Below are positions 33,929 through 43,030 of a stretch of DNA of 64,000 nt, one piece after another (positions within the stretch are counted from its first letter, which is position 1; each line of letters starts with the position of its first letter). The stretch covers positions 1,187,317 to 1,251,316 of the forward strand of contig NZ_JACICF010000001.1 of assembly GCF_014195685.1 (NCBI RefSeq), given 5' to 3'. Made by a program: the position numbers and the translations under genes. Origin of the DNA: Sphingomicrobium lutaoense. GTDB lineage: Bacteria > Pseudomonadota > Alphaproteobacteria > Sphingomonadales > Sphingomonadaceae. The notes beneath the pieces were generated by a model. That model had not been told where the DNA came from and did no database searches. It was given only the letters and a program-made list of their open reading frames with translations.

Positions 33929-35095
33929 ATGTGCATGGCCGTCCCCAAGCCCGCTCGTCACCCCACCGAAGGACAAGTTGCCCTGGCCGAAGCCCTCGCG
34001 CGGGGCGAGACATGGCAGGGCGAGGAAATCCATCGCCTGTCGACTGCCCGCTATACCGATCAGGCAAGGCACGAGCTGGAGCGGGAGCTGATTTTCGGCA
34101 AGCGGCCGGTACCGCTCATTCCCTCCGCGCTCTTGCCCCATCCCGACATGGCGGTCGCGCATGACGATTATCGACGGCCGCTCGTGATCACCCGCGATTC
34201 CGAGGGCGAGGTCCATGTGCTGGCCAATAGCTGCGCGCATCGCGGGACCCGCCTCGTCGATGAGCGGCGCCCGATTCCCGCACGCAAGATCGTATGCCCC
34301 TATCACGCCTGGGTCTATCGTTCGGACGGAAGCCTTGCGGGCCTGCCCCGGCAGGACAGCTTTCCGGGTCTGTGCAAGGATGATCACAATCTCGTGCGCT
34401 ACGCCGCGCATGAATGTGGCGACATCATCTGGGGAGCGTTCGGCAAAGATCCCGATTTCTCGCGCCTCGATGCGCTATGCGAGGATCTCGAAGCGCTCGG
34501 ACTGGGCGACATGGCACTCTACAAGAGGCGCACGCACCGCGTGAAAGCCAATTGGAAGATGGTGATGGACGCGTTTCTTGAAAGCTATCATGTCAAGCGG
34601 CTGCACCAAGACACGATCGCCGAATACTTCGCCGATGCGGTCGCGACGGGCGACGTCATGGGCGACCATCAGCGATTTGCCGTCGGACGCACCGAATATG
34701 CCGCGCAGGTCGATACGAGCGACTGGCAGCAGGTTCGCGAAGTCGCAACCTTCACCTACCAGATCTTCCCTAACGGCGTGCTGGTGGTCAGCCCCGACTA
34801 TGCCAATCTTCTGGTCGTGATGCCGGGCCGCAAGGTCAATCGCTGCCGGGTCGAGAATTTCATGCTCGTCCCCGGCGATGCCGACCCGGGCGAATTCGCG
34901 CCGCGCTGGGAGAAGAGCTGGCGACTGCTCGATGAAGGCACCTTCGGGAAGGAGGATTTCGGCGCGGCGGCACTGTGCCAGGCGGGGGTCGATGGCGGGG
35001 TTCAGACCGAAATGCTGGTCGGCACGCTGGAGGCAGGCATGACTCGTTTTCACGACCTCATCGACAGGGAAATCGGCATTCAGGCGTCCGAATAA
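33929..35095 (+). CDS. Rieske non-heme iron oxygenase, alpha-subunit type
   Basis: 388 residues from ATG 33929 with GAGGAGG about 9 bases upstream. Rieske [2Fe-2S] ligands are Cys102, His104 (SCAHRGT) and Cys123, His126 (CPYHAW). The catalytic domain has the mononuclear-iron histidines His221 and His226 in ESYHVKRLHQD. This is the architecture of aromatic-ring hydroxylases and choline/carnitine-type oxygenases. No ferredoxin, reductase or beta subunit is nearby, so partners must be encoded elsewhere; substrate unknown. Its last 16 bases overlap the convergent response regulator gene. Confidence 0.88.
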   Translation: MCMAVPKPARHPTEGQVALAEALARGETWQGEEIHRLSTARYTDQARHELERELIFGKRPVPLIPSALLPHPDMAVAHDDYRRPLVITRDSEGEVHVLANSCAHRGTRLVDERRPIPARKIVCPYHAWVYRSDGSLAGLPRQDSFPGLCKDDHNLVRYAAHECGDIIWGAFGKDPDFSRLDALCEDLEALGLGDMALYKRRTHRVKANWKMVMDAFLESYHVKRLHQDTIAEYFADAVATGDVMGDHQRFAVGRTEYAAQVDTSDWQQVREVATFTYQIFPNGVLVVSPDYANLLVVMPGRKVNRCRVENFMLVPGDADPGEFAPRWEKSWRLLDEGTFGKEDFGAAALCQAGVDGGVQTEMLVGTLEAGMTRFHDLIDREIGIQASE

Positions 35096-35508
35096 AGCGT
35101 GAGGCCGGTCGGCGCCTTGGGAGATTCGCCCGCGAGCAGGCGATCGACCGTGTCGATCGCATCGCGCAATTGCCGGTCGCTATAGGGCTTTACCAGCGAA
35201 CCGAGCGCATAGGCGGCACATTGCTTGGGCGGATTGCCGGTCGCGAAGAGAACGGGCACTCCGGCTTCATGCGCCGCGGCGGCGACGTCGATGCCGCTCT
35301 TCTCGCTCGCCAGCTTGACGTCGCAAAGGACCAGGTCGACTTCGCTTTGCTCCAGGTCGGCGATCGCATCGTCATAATTGTCGCGCGTTCCCACGACCTC
35401 ATAGCCCAGCCGTTCGAGCCGCTGTTCATTGTCAAACGCCACCAACGGCTCATCCTCGACGATGAGCACGCGCTTGATCAGCCGCTTTTTCTTTCCGAAC
35501 AGCACCAT
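35080..35508 (-). CDS. Response regulator receiver protein
   Basis: 142 residues from ATG 35508 (AGGGGAC box). A stand-alone receiver domain after a short basic N-terminus: acidic pair VEDEP (17-21), phosphoacceptor Asp63 in LVLCDVKL, and the switch lysine in LVKPYS near 115. No output domain, so it acts by protein contact. The sequence resembles small receivers of sphingomonads linked to stress or motility phosphorelays; no kinase is adjacent. Confidence 0.85.
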   Translation of the reverse strand: MVLFGKKKRLIKRVLIVEDEPLVAFDNEQRLERLGYEVVGTRDNYDDAIADLEQSEVDLVLCDVKLASEKSGIDVAAAAHEAGVPVLFATGNPPKQCAAYALGSLVKPYSDRQLRDAIDTVDRLLAGESPKAPTGLTLYSDA

Positions 35509-35528
35509 GTCCCCTAAGAGCCAGACCC

Positions 35529-36347
35529 GTGACACAGGATAAGCGCCAGAAGCGGCCCGGCGGTTCCCGCCGGAAGCCCCCGACCGATAAAAAAAGTCGC
35601 GCGCCGCGGAGCGCGCCTGCCCCGCGCGAGACCGGACCGCAGCGGATCGCCAAGCTGCTCGCTCGCGCGGGCGTGGCATCGCGTCGCGAAGTCGAGCGGA
35701 TGATCGCCGACGGCCGGATCGCGATCAACGGCACCCGGGTCGAAACGCCCGCGACCCTCTTGGAGACGATCGAGGGGGTGACGGTCGACGGAAAACCGGT
35801 CGAGAAGCCCAAGGCGACCCGGCTCTACCTTTTCTACAAGCCCAACCTCTGCCTGACCGCCGCACGCGATCCCAAGGGGCGCAAGACCATCTATGACGTG
35901 CTGCCCGAAGGGCTGCCGCGCCTGATGCCGATCGGTCGACTCGACTATAATACCGAGGGCCTGCTGCTCCTCACCAATGATGGCGAGTTCAAGCGGCAGA
36001 TGGAATTGCCATCCACCGGCGTAGTGCGCAGCTATCGCGCCCGTGCTTTCGGCACCGTCAGCCAGGCGCAACTTGAAGAACTTGCCGAGGGCGTGACCGT
36101 GGACGGCGTTCGCTATGGCCCGATCGACGCCAATCTGGAGCGGCGGACCGGGCGCAACTGCTGGATCGAACTCAGCCTCAAGGAAGGCAAGAACCGCGAA
36201 GTGCGCAACGTGCTCGCGCATCTCGGCCTGCAGGTCTCGCGCCTCATCCGGACGAGCTATGGACCCTTCCAGCTGGGCGGAATGCAGCCGGGCCAGATCG
36301 GCGAAGTCGAACGCAACGCGCTGTTCCGTTACCGGAAGACCCTGTGA
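35529..36347 (+). CDS. Large-subunit rRNA pseudouridine synthase, RsuA/RluB family
   Basis: 272 residues, GTG start at 35529. A basic disordered N-terminus (residues 1-36) precedes an S4 RNA-binding domain (38-85) and the catalytic domain with PIGRLDYNTEGLLLLTNDG (Asp139 is the nucleophile) and the family C-terminal block GKNREVRNVL. Most like RluB, which modifies the peptidyl-transferase region of 23S rRNA, but target cannot be fixed from sequence. Overlaps rsmD by 4 bases. Confidence 0.9.
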   Translation: MTQDKRQKRPGGSRRKPPTDKKSRAPRSAPAPRETGPQRIAKLLARAGVASRREVERMIADGRIAINGTRVETPATLLETIEGVTVDGKPVEKPKATRLYLFYKPNLCLTAARDPKGRKTIYDVLPEGLPRLMPIGRLDYNTEGLLLLTNDGEFKRQMELPSTGVVRSYRARAFGTVSQAQLEELAEGVTVDGVRYGPIDANLERRTGRNCWIELSLKEGKNREVRNVLAHLGLQVSRLIRTSYGPFQLGGMQPGQIGEVERNALFRYRKTL

Positions 36348-36892
36348 GGGTCATCGCCGGACAATATCGGGGCCGACCTCTTGCGGCCCCCGAAGGTCGT
36401 GCGACCCGCCCGACCGCGGACCGCACGCGCGAAACGCTTTTCTCGATGGTGACCAGCCGGATCGGGAGCATGGGGGAATTGTGGGTGGCCGACCTTTATG
36501 CGGGTTCGGGCGCGCTCGGCATCGAAGCGCTGTCACGCGGCGCGGCCAAGGCGGTGTTCGTCGAGACCGACCGGGCCGCAATCGCCGCCATCCGCGCCAA
36601 TCTTGCGACCTTGCAGATCGGCCATCTCGCCGAGGTGCGCCAGCTTTCGGCCGCGGCGCTCCCGCCCTTGTCGGGGCGGCCCTACGACCTAGTGCTTGCC
36701 GACCCGCCTTATGCGCCGGGAAGCGGCAGCGCAGTGATCGAAGCGGTCGAAAAGGCCGACTGGCTCGCGCCCGGCGGCTGGATGGCGGTCGAGACCGACG
36801 CCAAGGAGAGCTGCGAACCGGGCGGGTTTGCCCTCGAGGCCGAGCGCAAGGTGGGGCGCGCGCGCCTTACCCTTTTACGCCGCCCGGCCTGA
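36344..36892 (+). CDS. rsmD: 16S rRNA (guanine-966 N2)-methyltransferase
   Basis: 182 residues, GTG start overlapping the pseudouridine synthase stop. The N-terminal MRVIAGQYRGRPL and TRPTADRTRETLFS blocks are typical of RsmD; the SAM motif is DLYAGSGALGIEALSRGA and the catalytic motif is LADPPYAPG. Modifies 16S rRNA at G966 during small-subunit assembly. Forms a ribosome-modification pair with the upstream gene. Confidence 0.93.
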   Translation: MRVIAGQYRGRPLAAPEGRATRPTADRTRETLFSMVTSRIGSMGELWVADLYAGSGALGIEALSRGAAKAVFVETDRAAIAAIRANLATLQIGHLAEVRQLSAAALPPLSGRPYDLVLADPPYAPGSGSAVIEAVEKADWLAPGGWMAVETDAKESCEPGGFALEAERKVGRARLTLLRRPA

Positions 36893-37357
36893 TCAATTCT
36901 CGTCGTCGTCGCTTTCCTCGCGGCGGGCTTTTGCTTCCTCGAATTCGGCCATCAGCCGCTTGCCAATCGCCGCCGCAGCTGCCGCACCGGCCAATTTGAG
37001 CGCTTCCTTCGAGCCGGTGGACTTGCCCCGCGCGCTGGTGACCTTCTTTTCTGCCAGGGCGCCGACCGCAGCCACCGCGCCTGCCGCGACGAGATCGGCA
37101 ACGAGGGGATGGTCGGCCAGCTTGCCGAGCGCATCCAATCCCTCTTCCTTGATCTTGCCTTTTTTGCCCTTCTTCTCGCTGGTGCCTTCGGTCTCTTCCT
37201 CGATCGCGACGGCGACGCGGACCTTCTTTTCCTTCTTGGCCTTCTTCTTCTCTTTCTTGGCCTTCTTGGTTTTCTTGGCTTTCTTGGGCTTCACCTCTTC
37301 GGCCGTACCGGCGTCTGCCACGGCGTCGCCGACCTCTTTCTTCTTCTTCGTCGCCAT
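36893..37357 (-). CDS. Lysine-rich, histone-H1-like N-terminus protein of unknown function
   Basis: 154 residues. Residues 1-47 are mostly Lys with KKAKK-type repeats, followed by an acidic patch, a second Lys patch (EKKGKKGKIKEE) and a hydrophobic-helical C-terminal part (LADHPLVADLVAAGAVAAVGAL, AGAAAAAAIGKRL). The composition suggests nucleic-acid or membrane-surface binding. I recognise no domain. Stops next to the rsmD stop; convergent. Confidence 0.65.
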   Translation of the reverse strand: MATKKKKEVGDAVADAGTAEEVKPKKAKKTKKAKKEKKKAKKEKKVRVAVAIEEETEGTSEKKGKKGKIKEEGLDALGKLADHPLVADLVAAGAVAAVGALAEKKVTSARGKSTGSKEALKLAGAAAAAAIGKRLMAEFEEAKARREESDDDEN

Positions 37358-37369
37358 CTTTCGGGCCTC

Positions 37370-37975
37370 CTAGCTGATCTGGATCATGTCGGTGTCGGGG
37401 TAAGGCTGCGCAAGGGCTTCGACATCCTCGAACCCTCCTTCGAGCCAGCGGTCATGGTCGCGGGGCGCCAGCATCACGGGCATGGCCTTGGGATGCACCT
37501 CGCCCACGATCCTGTTGGGGGCACAGGTCAGGAATGCCATGTAATTTTCTTCCCCGCCCGGCCGCCAGATTCCGGCAAAGGCGAACAGCGGGTCTTCCCC
37601 GCCCTTGGCCTCGCCGGTTCCGAACCAATGCTTGACCTTTCGCCCGGTGGCGGGATCGGGGGCCTGGCTCCATTCGCAGAAGCGCGTGACCGGCACAAGG
37701 CAGCGCCGTTCGGGGTTGTTGAGCGCCGATCGCCAGAAGGGCGAGGTAAGATTGCGCACGTTCGTTACCGGCCTGCCTTTCGCCGCCTGCGGGCCGGGAA
37801 AACCCCAGGTCATCAACGAATAGGTCAGTTCGCTTTCCTCGCGGTGCAGGACGGGGGCCTTCTGGCCAGGATAGATTTCCGGAAAAGCCAGCAAATTGGC
37901 GCGGTCGCCTTTGAAGGGACCGAACAATTGGCGCATCGCATCGACGCTCGCGGTCATGCTGTAAAGATTGCACAT
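37370..37975 (-). CDS. SRAP domain protein (HMCES/YedK family)
   Basis: 201 residues. Cys2 directly after the initiator Met is the catalytic residue that crosslinks to abasic sites in single-stranded DNA; TRFCEWSQ near 100 gives the glutamate and VHPKAMPVML near 167 the histidine. Protects abasic sites during replication. Conserved length and motifs. Upstream of the Lys-rich gene on the same strand with a 12-base gap, which may be an operon. Confidence 0.92.
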   Translation of the reverse strand: MCNLYSMTASVDAMRQLFGPFKGDRANLLAFPEIYPGQKAPVLHREESELTYSLMTWGFPGPQAAKGRPVTNVRNLTSPFWRSALNNPERRCLVPVTRFCEWSQAPDPATGRKVKHWFGTGEAKGGEDPLFAFAGIWRPGGEENYMAFLTCAPNRIVGEVHPKAMPVMLAPRDHDRWLEGGFEDVEALAQPYPDTDMIQIS

Positions 37976-38121
37976 ACCAGGCCTTTCTTCTCACCCCCCG
38001 ATCCGCAACGCTTCATCGTTAACCATGCTCCCCTCGGTTAATCTGACATCCCTGTTGCCAGCGGTTCAGCATCAAAGGCGCACGCCTGTTGCCAGTGAAG
38101 TTTAACCAAGGGAGACCTCCC

Positions 38122-38454
38122 ATGAAGAATGCCATGTTGATCGCCATTTCCGCCGCCACGCTGACTGCGCCGATGGCCGCGACTCCGGCCTTTGCCGACC
38201 ATGACCGTTACGAGCGCCAGTCGCGCTATTATGACGGCCCGGTATGGCAGGACCGCCGCGGCTATTATCGCTGCAAGCGGACCAACGGCACCACCGGCAT
38301 GCTCTTCGGCGCGGCCAGCGGCGCGCTCATCGGTCGCGCGATCGATACGCGCGGCGAACGGGCCACCGGCACGATCATCGGCGCTGCCGTCGGCGCGCTT
38401 CTCGGCCGCGAAGTGGAAAAGGGCCTCAAGTCCAAGCGCTATCGCTGCCGCTAA
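38122..38454 (+). CDS. Exported glycine-zipper (2TM) domain protein
   Basis: 110 residues from ATG 38122. Signal peptide (MKNAMLIAISAATLTAPMAA, cleavage near TPAFA-D), an Arg/Tyr-rich stretch (HDRYERQSRYYDG) and a glycine-zipper segment GMLFGAASGALIGRAIDTRG / GTIIGAAVGALLGREVEKG that can insert in a membrane. Similar small proteins are outer-membrane or periplasmic, function unclear. A long hairpin at 38461-38507 follows. Confidence 0.8.
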   Translation: MKNAMLIAISAATLTAPMAATPAFADHDRYERQSRYYDGPVWQDRRGYYRCKRTNGTTGMLFGAASGALIGRAIDTRGERATGTIIGAAVGALLGREVEKGLKSKRYRCR

Positions 38455-38460
38455 CAGTAA

Positions 38461-38507
38461 GGCCGGTGTCGTCACCCAGTCCCCCCATTTACGGGACGGC
38501 ACCGGCC
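38461..38507 (+). terminator. Large hairpin, weak terminator candidate
   Basis: GGCCGGTG paired with CACCGGCC, continuing inward with CGTC/GACG and CCC/GGG; only CTTATT follows, so termination is uncertain. Confidence 0.4.
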
Positions 38508-38584
38508 GCCCTTATTGCCCTGCTGTATTGACACATTAATACACCTCTGTCTATGCTCTCTCCAACTTCCCCGGGAGAGCATGC

Positions 38585-39709
38585 ATGTATAGCCAGCAGG
38601 AACTCGACGACGCCGTGGCGGCCGGAGCGATCAATCGCGAAGCCGCCAATTCGCTACGCGCTTTCGTTGCCGCGCAGCGCTCCGCGCCCGCGGTCGACGA
38701 AGAACATTTCCGCCTGATCACGGGCTTCAACGACATCTTCGTGGCGCTGGCCAGCATCATCCTTCTCGTAGCGGTGGGCTGGATCGGACAGGCGATCGGA
38801 CAGGGATTGAATTTCGCCCTGCCCGGTGGCGGCCCCTCCCCGCTTGCCGGTGCCGCGGTGGCTGCAGCCGCTTGGGGGCTGGCGACCTATTTCACCGCCA
38901 AGCGACGCATGGCGCTTCCTTCCATTCTCCTCATGCTCGCCTTTGTCGGCGGGACATTCTGGGCGGTCGGTAGCCTTCTGGCCGTCATCGTGGCGGCCTC
39001 GATTGCCGAGCCCAGCGAGCAGATCGGCGGCTTCCTTGCCGCCCTCGCCGCGGCAATCACCGCAGGCGCGGCCTGGCTGCATTGGAAGACCTTCCGCGTG
39101 CCGATCACCGTGGCCGCCGGGGCCGCAGCTGTGGCGGGGATCGTCGCGGGTATCACCGCGGGCGTACTTGCGGGGTCGATCGGCGATGAAGCTCTCAAGA
39201 CGGTGATGCTGACCGTGGTACTGCTGCTCGGCCTCGGCATCTTCGCCTATGCGATGCGCTGGGACATGAGCGATCCGGGCCGAGTTACGCGCCGCTCTGA
39301 TGTCGCATTCTGGCTGCATCTTCTTGCCGCGCCGATGATTGTCCACCCGGTCTTCACCCTCCTTGGACTGAATGACGGGCATGCGACGATCGGCGAAGGT
39401 CTGCTCGTCATTGCGCTCTACATCGCTCTCGGTATCGCGGCTCTGGCAATCGACCGGCGCGCGCTTCTCGTCTCGGGGCTGGCCTATGTGATCTGGGCCC
39501 TGTCGGACATGTTCGAACAGTTCGGCGCGATCGAACTCAACATCGCGCTCACCGCGCTGGTGATCGGGTCGGCGCTGCTGCTTCTGTCGGCATTCTGGCA
39601 CCAGGCCCGGTCGTCGATTATCGCCAGGCTGCCCGAAGGATGGCAAGCGCGGCTGCCGCATCCCAGCCGTCTTGCGGTGGCGGAGGCTAGTCCCGAACCA
39701 AGCGCATGA
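38585..39709 (+). CDS. Polytopic membrane protein of unknown function (DUF2157-like)
   Basis: 374 residues, ATG 38585. The first 45 residues are soluble and start with a short helix (QQELDDAVAAGAINREAANS) of the type preceding DUF2157 membrane domains; the remaining part has about 10 hydrophobic segments rich in Ala and Gly. No catalytic motif. Its last 23 bases overlap the convergent DUF2794 gene. Confidence 0.7.
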   Translation: MYSQQELDDAVAAGAINREAANSLRAFVAAQRSAPAVDEEHFRLITGFNDIFVALASIILLVAVGWIGQAIGQGLNFALPGGGPSPLAGAAVAAAAWGLATYFTAKRRMALPSILLMLAFVGGTFWAVGSLLAVIVAASIAEPSEQIGGFLAALAAAITAGAAWLHWKTFRVPITVAAGAAAVAGIVAGITAGVLAGSIGDEALKTVMLTVVLLLGLGIFAYAMRWDMSDPGRVTRRSDVAFWLHLLAAPMIVHPVFTLLGLNDGHATIGEGLLVIALYIALGIAALAIDRRALLVSGLAYVIWALSDMFEQFGAIELNIALTALVIGSALLLLSAFWHQARSSIIARLPEGWQARLPHPSRLAVAEASPEPSA

Positions 39710-40022
39710 GCCGCCGTTCGAGCGGGGCCAGCACCTGATGGAGCTCATGGCCCCGCTTGAGCGTCTGCCCATGCTCGGCAATCAAGGCGAACGCCCCCTG
39801 CTTTCGTGAAAGCGCGGGGCGTTTTTCGATGCGGATTTCGGGATTTTCCGACGTCCGGCGAAAAGCCGCGAACACTGCGACATCGGCTTCCATGCGGATG
39901 GCATAGTCGCGCCAATGACCCGCCGCGACCATCCGCCCGTAAAGGTCGATGATCGTCATGAATTCGCGTCGGTCGAAAGATGCCGCCGGCTGCCGGTCAG
40001 GCCGTCGGGGGAACAGCGTCAC
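39687..40022 (-). CDS. DUF2794 family protein
   Basis: 111 residues from a GTG at 40022, just after the cysE stop. Blocks FDRREFMTIIDLYGRMVAAG, WRDYAIRM and RRTSENPEIRIEKRP are those of DUF2794, a small alphaproteobacterial family with no known function. It probably shares a transcript with cysE. Confidence 0.82.
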   Translation of the reverse strand: MTLFPRRPDRQPAASFDRREFMTIIDLYGRMVAAGHWRDYAIRMEADVAVFAAFRRTSENPEIRIEKRPALSRKQGAFALIAEHGQTLKRGHELHQVLAPLERRLMRLVRD

Positions 40023-40027
40023 GACGC

Positions 40028-40708
40028 TCAAGCGCTGCGACTCCGCCGTTCTTCCGCGGCATCGCGCGCGGCCTTGATCTGAGCGCGCAATCGCTCGATC
40101 TCGCGCTCGAGCTCGCACAGCTTGGCCTGCACGGGATCGGTCAGTTCCTCGCAAGGCGTGCCATAGGGCACGAACCCGCTGCTCGTTTCGGCATCCACCG
40201 GAATGGGCCGCGCGACGGGGCCGACCATCGTCGCGCCCGGCGCGACATTCTTGGTGACGACCGCATTGGCGCCGACGCGCGCTCCCTTGCCGACCGTGAT
40301 CGGGCCGAGAATCTGCGCCCCCGAACCCACCACCACGTCATCCTCCAGAGTCGGGTGGCGCTTGCCACCGATGCCGTCGAAAGGGCTTGTGCCGCCCAGC
40401 GTGACGCATTGGTAGATGGTGACGCGGTCGCCGATGTCGGCGGTTTCGCCGATCACCGTGAAGCCATGGTCGATGAACAGGTTTCGCCCGATCCGGGCGC
40501 CGGGATGGATGTCGATCGCCGTGATCGCCCGGCTGAGATGATTGACCATCCGCGCCAGGAAATAGAGCCTTCCGCCCCACAGCCAGTTGGCGAGGCGATG
40601 CAGCCCCAGTGCGAGGACACCGGGATAGAAAAGCACTTCCCAACGGCTGCGCGCCGCAGGGTCGCGTGCCTTGATGCTGTCCAGATAGGCGATCAGCCCG
40701 TTAGCCAA
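40028..40708 (-). CDS. cysE: Serine O-acetyltransferase
   Basis: 226 residues from TTG 40708 (AAAAGGAA box 5-10 bases upstream). Makes O-acetylserine for cysteine synthesis. Left-handed beta-helix hexapeptide repeats are visible from residue 55 ([51 protein letters not shown]). Catalytic His in [10 protein letters not shown]. The N-terminal helical region is much shorter than in E. coli CysE, as in the short EpsC/SrpH subtype. A C-terminal charged helix follows. Confidence 0.88.
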   Translation of the reverse strand: MANGLIAYLDSIKARDPAARSRWEVLFYPGVLALGLHRLANWLWGGRLYFLARMVNHLSRAITAIDIHPGARIGRNLFIDHGFTVIGETADIGDRVTIYQCVTLGGTSPFDGIGGKRHPTLEDDVVVGSGAQILGPITVGKGARVGANAVVTKNVAPGATMVGPVARPIPVDAETSSGFVPYGTPCEELTDPVQAKLCELEREIERLRAQIKAARDAAEERRSRSA

Positions 40709-40804
40709 GGAAGTTCCTTTTCTCTGCCTTACACCTGTCAATGTAGGCATCCGCAGCGCACAAGAAAAGCCGCGCCCGATAAGACGCGGCTTTCCTTTGC
40801 GAAA

Positions 40805-41326
40805 TCAAAGCGTTGGATGCACCGTCGCAATCGCTTTCATGACCGAGGCGATGCGCACCGCTGTCTGGATCGCGTCGGCTTTTATGCCATGCTGGACGAG
40901 GATCTTTTCATGGCTGTCGATGCATAGGCCGCAGCCGTTCATTGCCGACACCGCCACGCTGAACAGCTCGAAATCGACCTTTTCGACACCATGCGTTGCG
41001 ATGAAATTCATGCGCAGGCGCGCAGGCATCGCGGCATATTCCTCGTTCCCGGCAAGATGGGTGAAGCGATAATAGACATTGTTCATCGCCATCACCGCCG
41101 CCGCGCCGCGAGCGGCATCGGCAAACTTGGGATCGAGACGATCGGCAACTTCGGCTTCGGCGGCATCGACGAGCGGCTTGTAACCGCTGCCATGCGCACA
41201 GGCGAGGATGAGCCCGAGCTTGCGCTCCTCGGCAAGCGACTGGTCGTTGAGAAGGCTGGACAGGTTGAGCTTCAGATCCTTGGCGTAGGACGGAAAATTC
41301 TCGGTAAGCGCCTTGAGGGCGGACAT
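40805..41326 (-). CDS. ahpD: Alkylhydroperoxidase AhpD-like (carboxymuconolactone decarboxylase family)
   Basis: 173 residues, ATG 41326. The redox motif NGCGLCIDSHEK (Cys132, Cys135, His139) is that of AhpD, which reduces AhpC using lipoamide-linked electrons in organisms without AhpF. The second conserved block ACAHGSGYKPL also matches. Downstream of ahpC with a 113-base gap and on the same strand, so AhpD likely serves as the AhpC reductant here. Confidence 0.92.
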   Translation of the reverse strand: MSALKALTENFPSYAKDLKLNLSSLLNDQSLAEERKLGLILACAHGSGYKPLVDAAEAEVADRLDPKFADAARGAAAVMAMNNVYYRFTHLAGNEEYAAMPARLRMNFIATHGVEKVDFELFSVAVSAMNGCGLCIDSHEKILVQHGIKADAIQTAVRIASVMKAIATVHPTL

Positions 41327-41439
41327 GGGCACGGCTCCCTTGTGGCAAGGACGGTCGGGAAAAGCGGGTTTTCGCAAAAAAATGTGGCGGGGACGCGGGG
41401 GGTCTGGGGGGAGAAATCCGCCTCCCCGCCACGGCTGGA

Positions 41440-41985
41440 TCAGGCGGCGGCGGGTTTGAGAACCTCTTCGCCTTCGGTCCAGTTGCAGGGACACAGTTCG
41501 TCGGTCTGCAGCGCATCGAGAACGCGCAGCGTCTCGGTGGGATTGCGGCCAACGTTAAGGCCATTGACCGTGACATGCTGGATCACATTGTCCGGGTCGA
41601 TGATGAAGGTCGCGCGATAGGCCACGCCTTCTTCCTCGTTGAGGATGCCGAGAGCTTCGGCGAGCTTCTTGCTGTTGTCGGCCAGCCAGGGGAAGTCGGC
41701 ATTGGCCAGCTGCTCGTCCGAACGGCGCCATGCGAAGTGGACATGGCTGGTGTCGGTCGAAGCGCCGATCAGCACGGCATCACGGTCGGCGAAATCGTCC
41801 TTCAGCTCGCCATAGCCGACGATTTCGGTCGGACAGACGAAGGTGAAGTCCTTGGGCCAGTAGAACAGGATCTTCCACTTTCCATCGGTTTCGCCGAGGT
41901 CGTACATTTCATCGGCGGGAAGCTGCGACGTCCCCTGCTGAACGGGAATCTTGAGGGCGGGAATCTTGTCGCCAACGCTAAGCAT
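41440..41985 (-). CDS. ahpC: Alkyl hydroperoxide reductase, 2-Cys peroxiredoxin
   Basis: 181 residues from ATG 41985 (AGGAG five bases upstream). Peroxidatic Cys51 lies in FTFVCPTEI and the resolving cysteine in DELCPCNW near 166. Reduces H2O2 and organic hydroperoxides in the cytosol. Divergent from oxyR, the peroxide sensor expected to activate it; a palindrome in the shared gap is a candidate operator. Confidence 0.95.
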   Translation of the reverse strand: MLSVGDKIPALKIPVQQGTSQLPADEMYDLGETDGKWKILFYWPKDFTFVCPTEIVGYGELKDDFADRDAVLIGASTDTSHVHFAWRRSDEQLANADFPWLADNSKKLAEALGILNEEEGVAYRATFIIDPDNVIQHVTVNGLNVGRNPTETLRVLDALQTDELCPCNWTEGEEVLKPAAA

Positions 41986-42068
41986 GCTCACTCCTGTTTC
42001 TTTCGGTTTTCATGATTTGCTGCAACGCAGCATCGTGGTTGCCGAGGCGATGTAGGTAGGCGTTGCTT

Positions 42069-42083
42069 ATCGTTCAAGACGAT
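42069..42083. promoter_or_regulatory. Candidate OxyR operator between ahpC and oxyR
   Basis: Inverted repeat ATCGT-TCAAG-ACGAT, which contains a LysR-type T-N11-A core, in the divergent ahpC-oxyR gap 30 bases before the oxyR start. ATCGAT follows at 42088-42093. Deviates from the E. coli ATAG-N7-CTAT consensus. Confidence 0.4.
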
Positions 42084-42112
42084 TATATCGATGGCGCTGA
42101 CAGGATAAATCG

Positions 42113-43030
42113 ATGATTGTGCACCTACCGACGATCAAGCAGCTGCAATATCTGGTGGCGCTGCGCGAACATGGACATTTCGGCCGCGCCGCCGAGCATG
42201 TGTTCGTCACGCAGAGCACGCTTTCGGCAGGCATCCGCGAACTGGAATCGCTGCTGGGCACCACGCTGGTCGAGCGCACGCGGCGCGTGGTCCGCTTCAC
42301 CCCGCTGGGCAACAAGATCGCCGACAAGGCGCGCCAGGTGCTGGCCGAAACCGAGGCGCTGGCCGCCCTTGCCCGCGCCGAGGGCAAGCCCCTGTCGGGC
42401 GAGTTGCGGATGGGCGTCATCCCCACCATCGCGCCCTTCATCCTGCCCAGCCTTTTGCCGCGCCTGCGCTCCAACTGGCCCGAGTTGAAGCTGTTCCTGC
42501 GCGAGGAAACCAGCCAGGCGGCGTGCGAAGCGCTGCACAGCGGTCGGCTCGACTGCGTGTTGCTCGCAATGCCTTATGCATGCGGTGATGTCGAACAGGC
42601 GGCGATTTTCGATGATCGGCTGTTCGTCGCCTTTCCCGCGGGCGAAGCCCCCGACGTCAAGGCGATCCACCCCGACGAGATTGAGGAAGGGCGCCTCCTC
42701 TTGCTCGAGGACGGCCATTGCCTGAAGGACCATGCCCTGTCGGCGTGCAACCGCCCTGAAATCCGCGCCTCGGCGGCGATGATGGGCACTTCGCTCCATA
42801 CGCTGGTGCAGATGGTCGACAATGGTCTCGGGCTGACCTTCGTGCCCGAAATGGCGCTGCGTGCGGGCATCCTCGATCACACGGGGATCGAGGCGCGCCC
42901 CCTCGATACCGCCAATGCCGCGCGCAAGGTGGCGCTGGCCTGGCGCCGCAACAGTCCGCGCGAAGAGGAATTCCAGATGCTGGCGGAAACCCTACGGACG
43001 CTCACTGCCCAATTGGTCGAGGCCGAGTAG
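42113..43030 (+). CDS. oxyR: Peroxide-responsive LysR-type regulator OxyR
   Basis: 305 residues. N-terminal winged helix (residues 5-65: QYLVALREHGHFGRAAEHV). The effector domain has GHCLKDHALSAC, with Cys203 and Cys212 in the positions that form the peroxide-induced disulfide in OxyR. That pair and the divergent ahpC-ahpD neighbours support OxyR over other LysR proteins. The 3-prime end overlaps the next gene on the opposite strand by 39 bases. Confidence 0.93.
   Translation: MIVHLPTIKQLQYLVALREHGHFGRAAEHVFVTQSTLSAGIRELESLLGTTLVERTRRVVRFTPLGNKIADKARQVLAETEALAALARAEGKPLSGELRMGVIPTIAPFILPSLLPRLRSNWPELKLFLREETSQAACEALHSGRLDCVLLAMPYACGDVEQAAIFDDRLFVAFPAGEAPDVKAIHPDEIEEGRLLLLEDGHCLKDHALSACNRPEIRASAAMMGTSLHTLVQMVDNGLGLTFVPEMALRAGILDHTGIEARPLDTANAARKVALAWRRNSPREEEFQMLAETLRTLTAQLVEAE

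Noticed and set aside
38051-38095. Direct repeat CCTGTTGCCAG at 38051 and 38085
   Set aside because: Two 11-base copies 34 bases apart just before a small gene; too short and isolated to support a regulatory claim.
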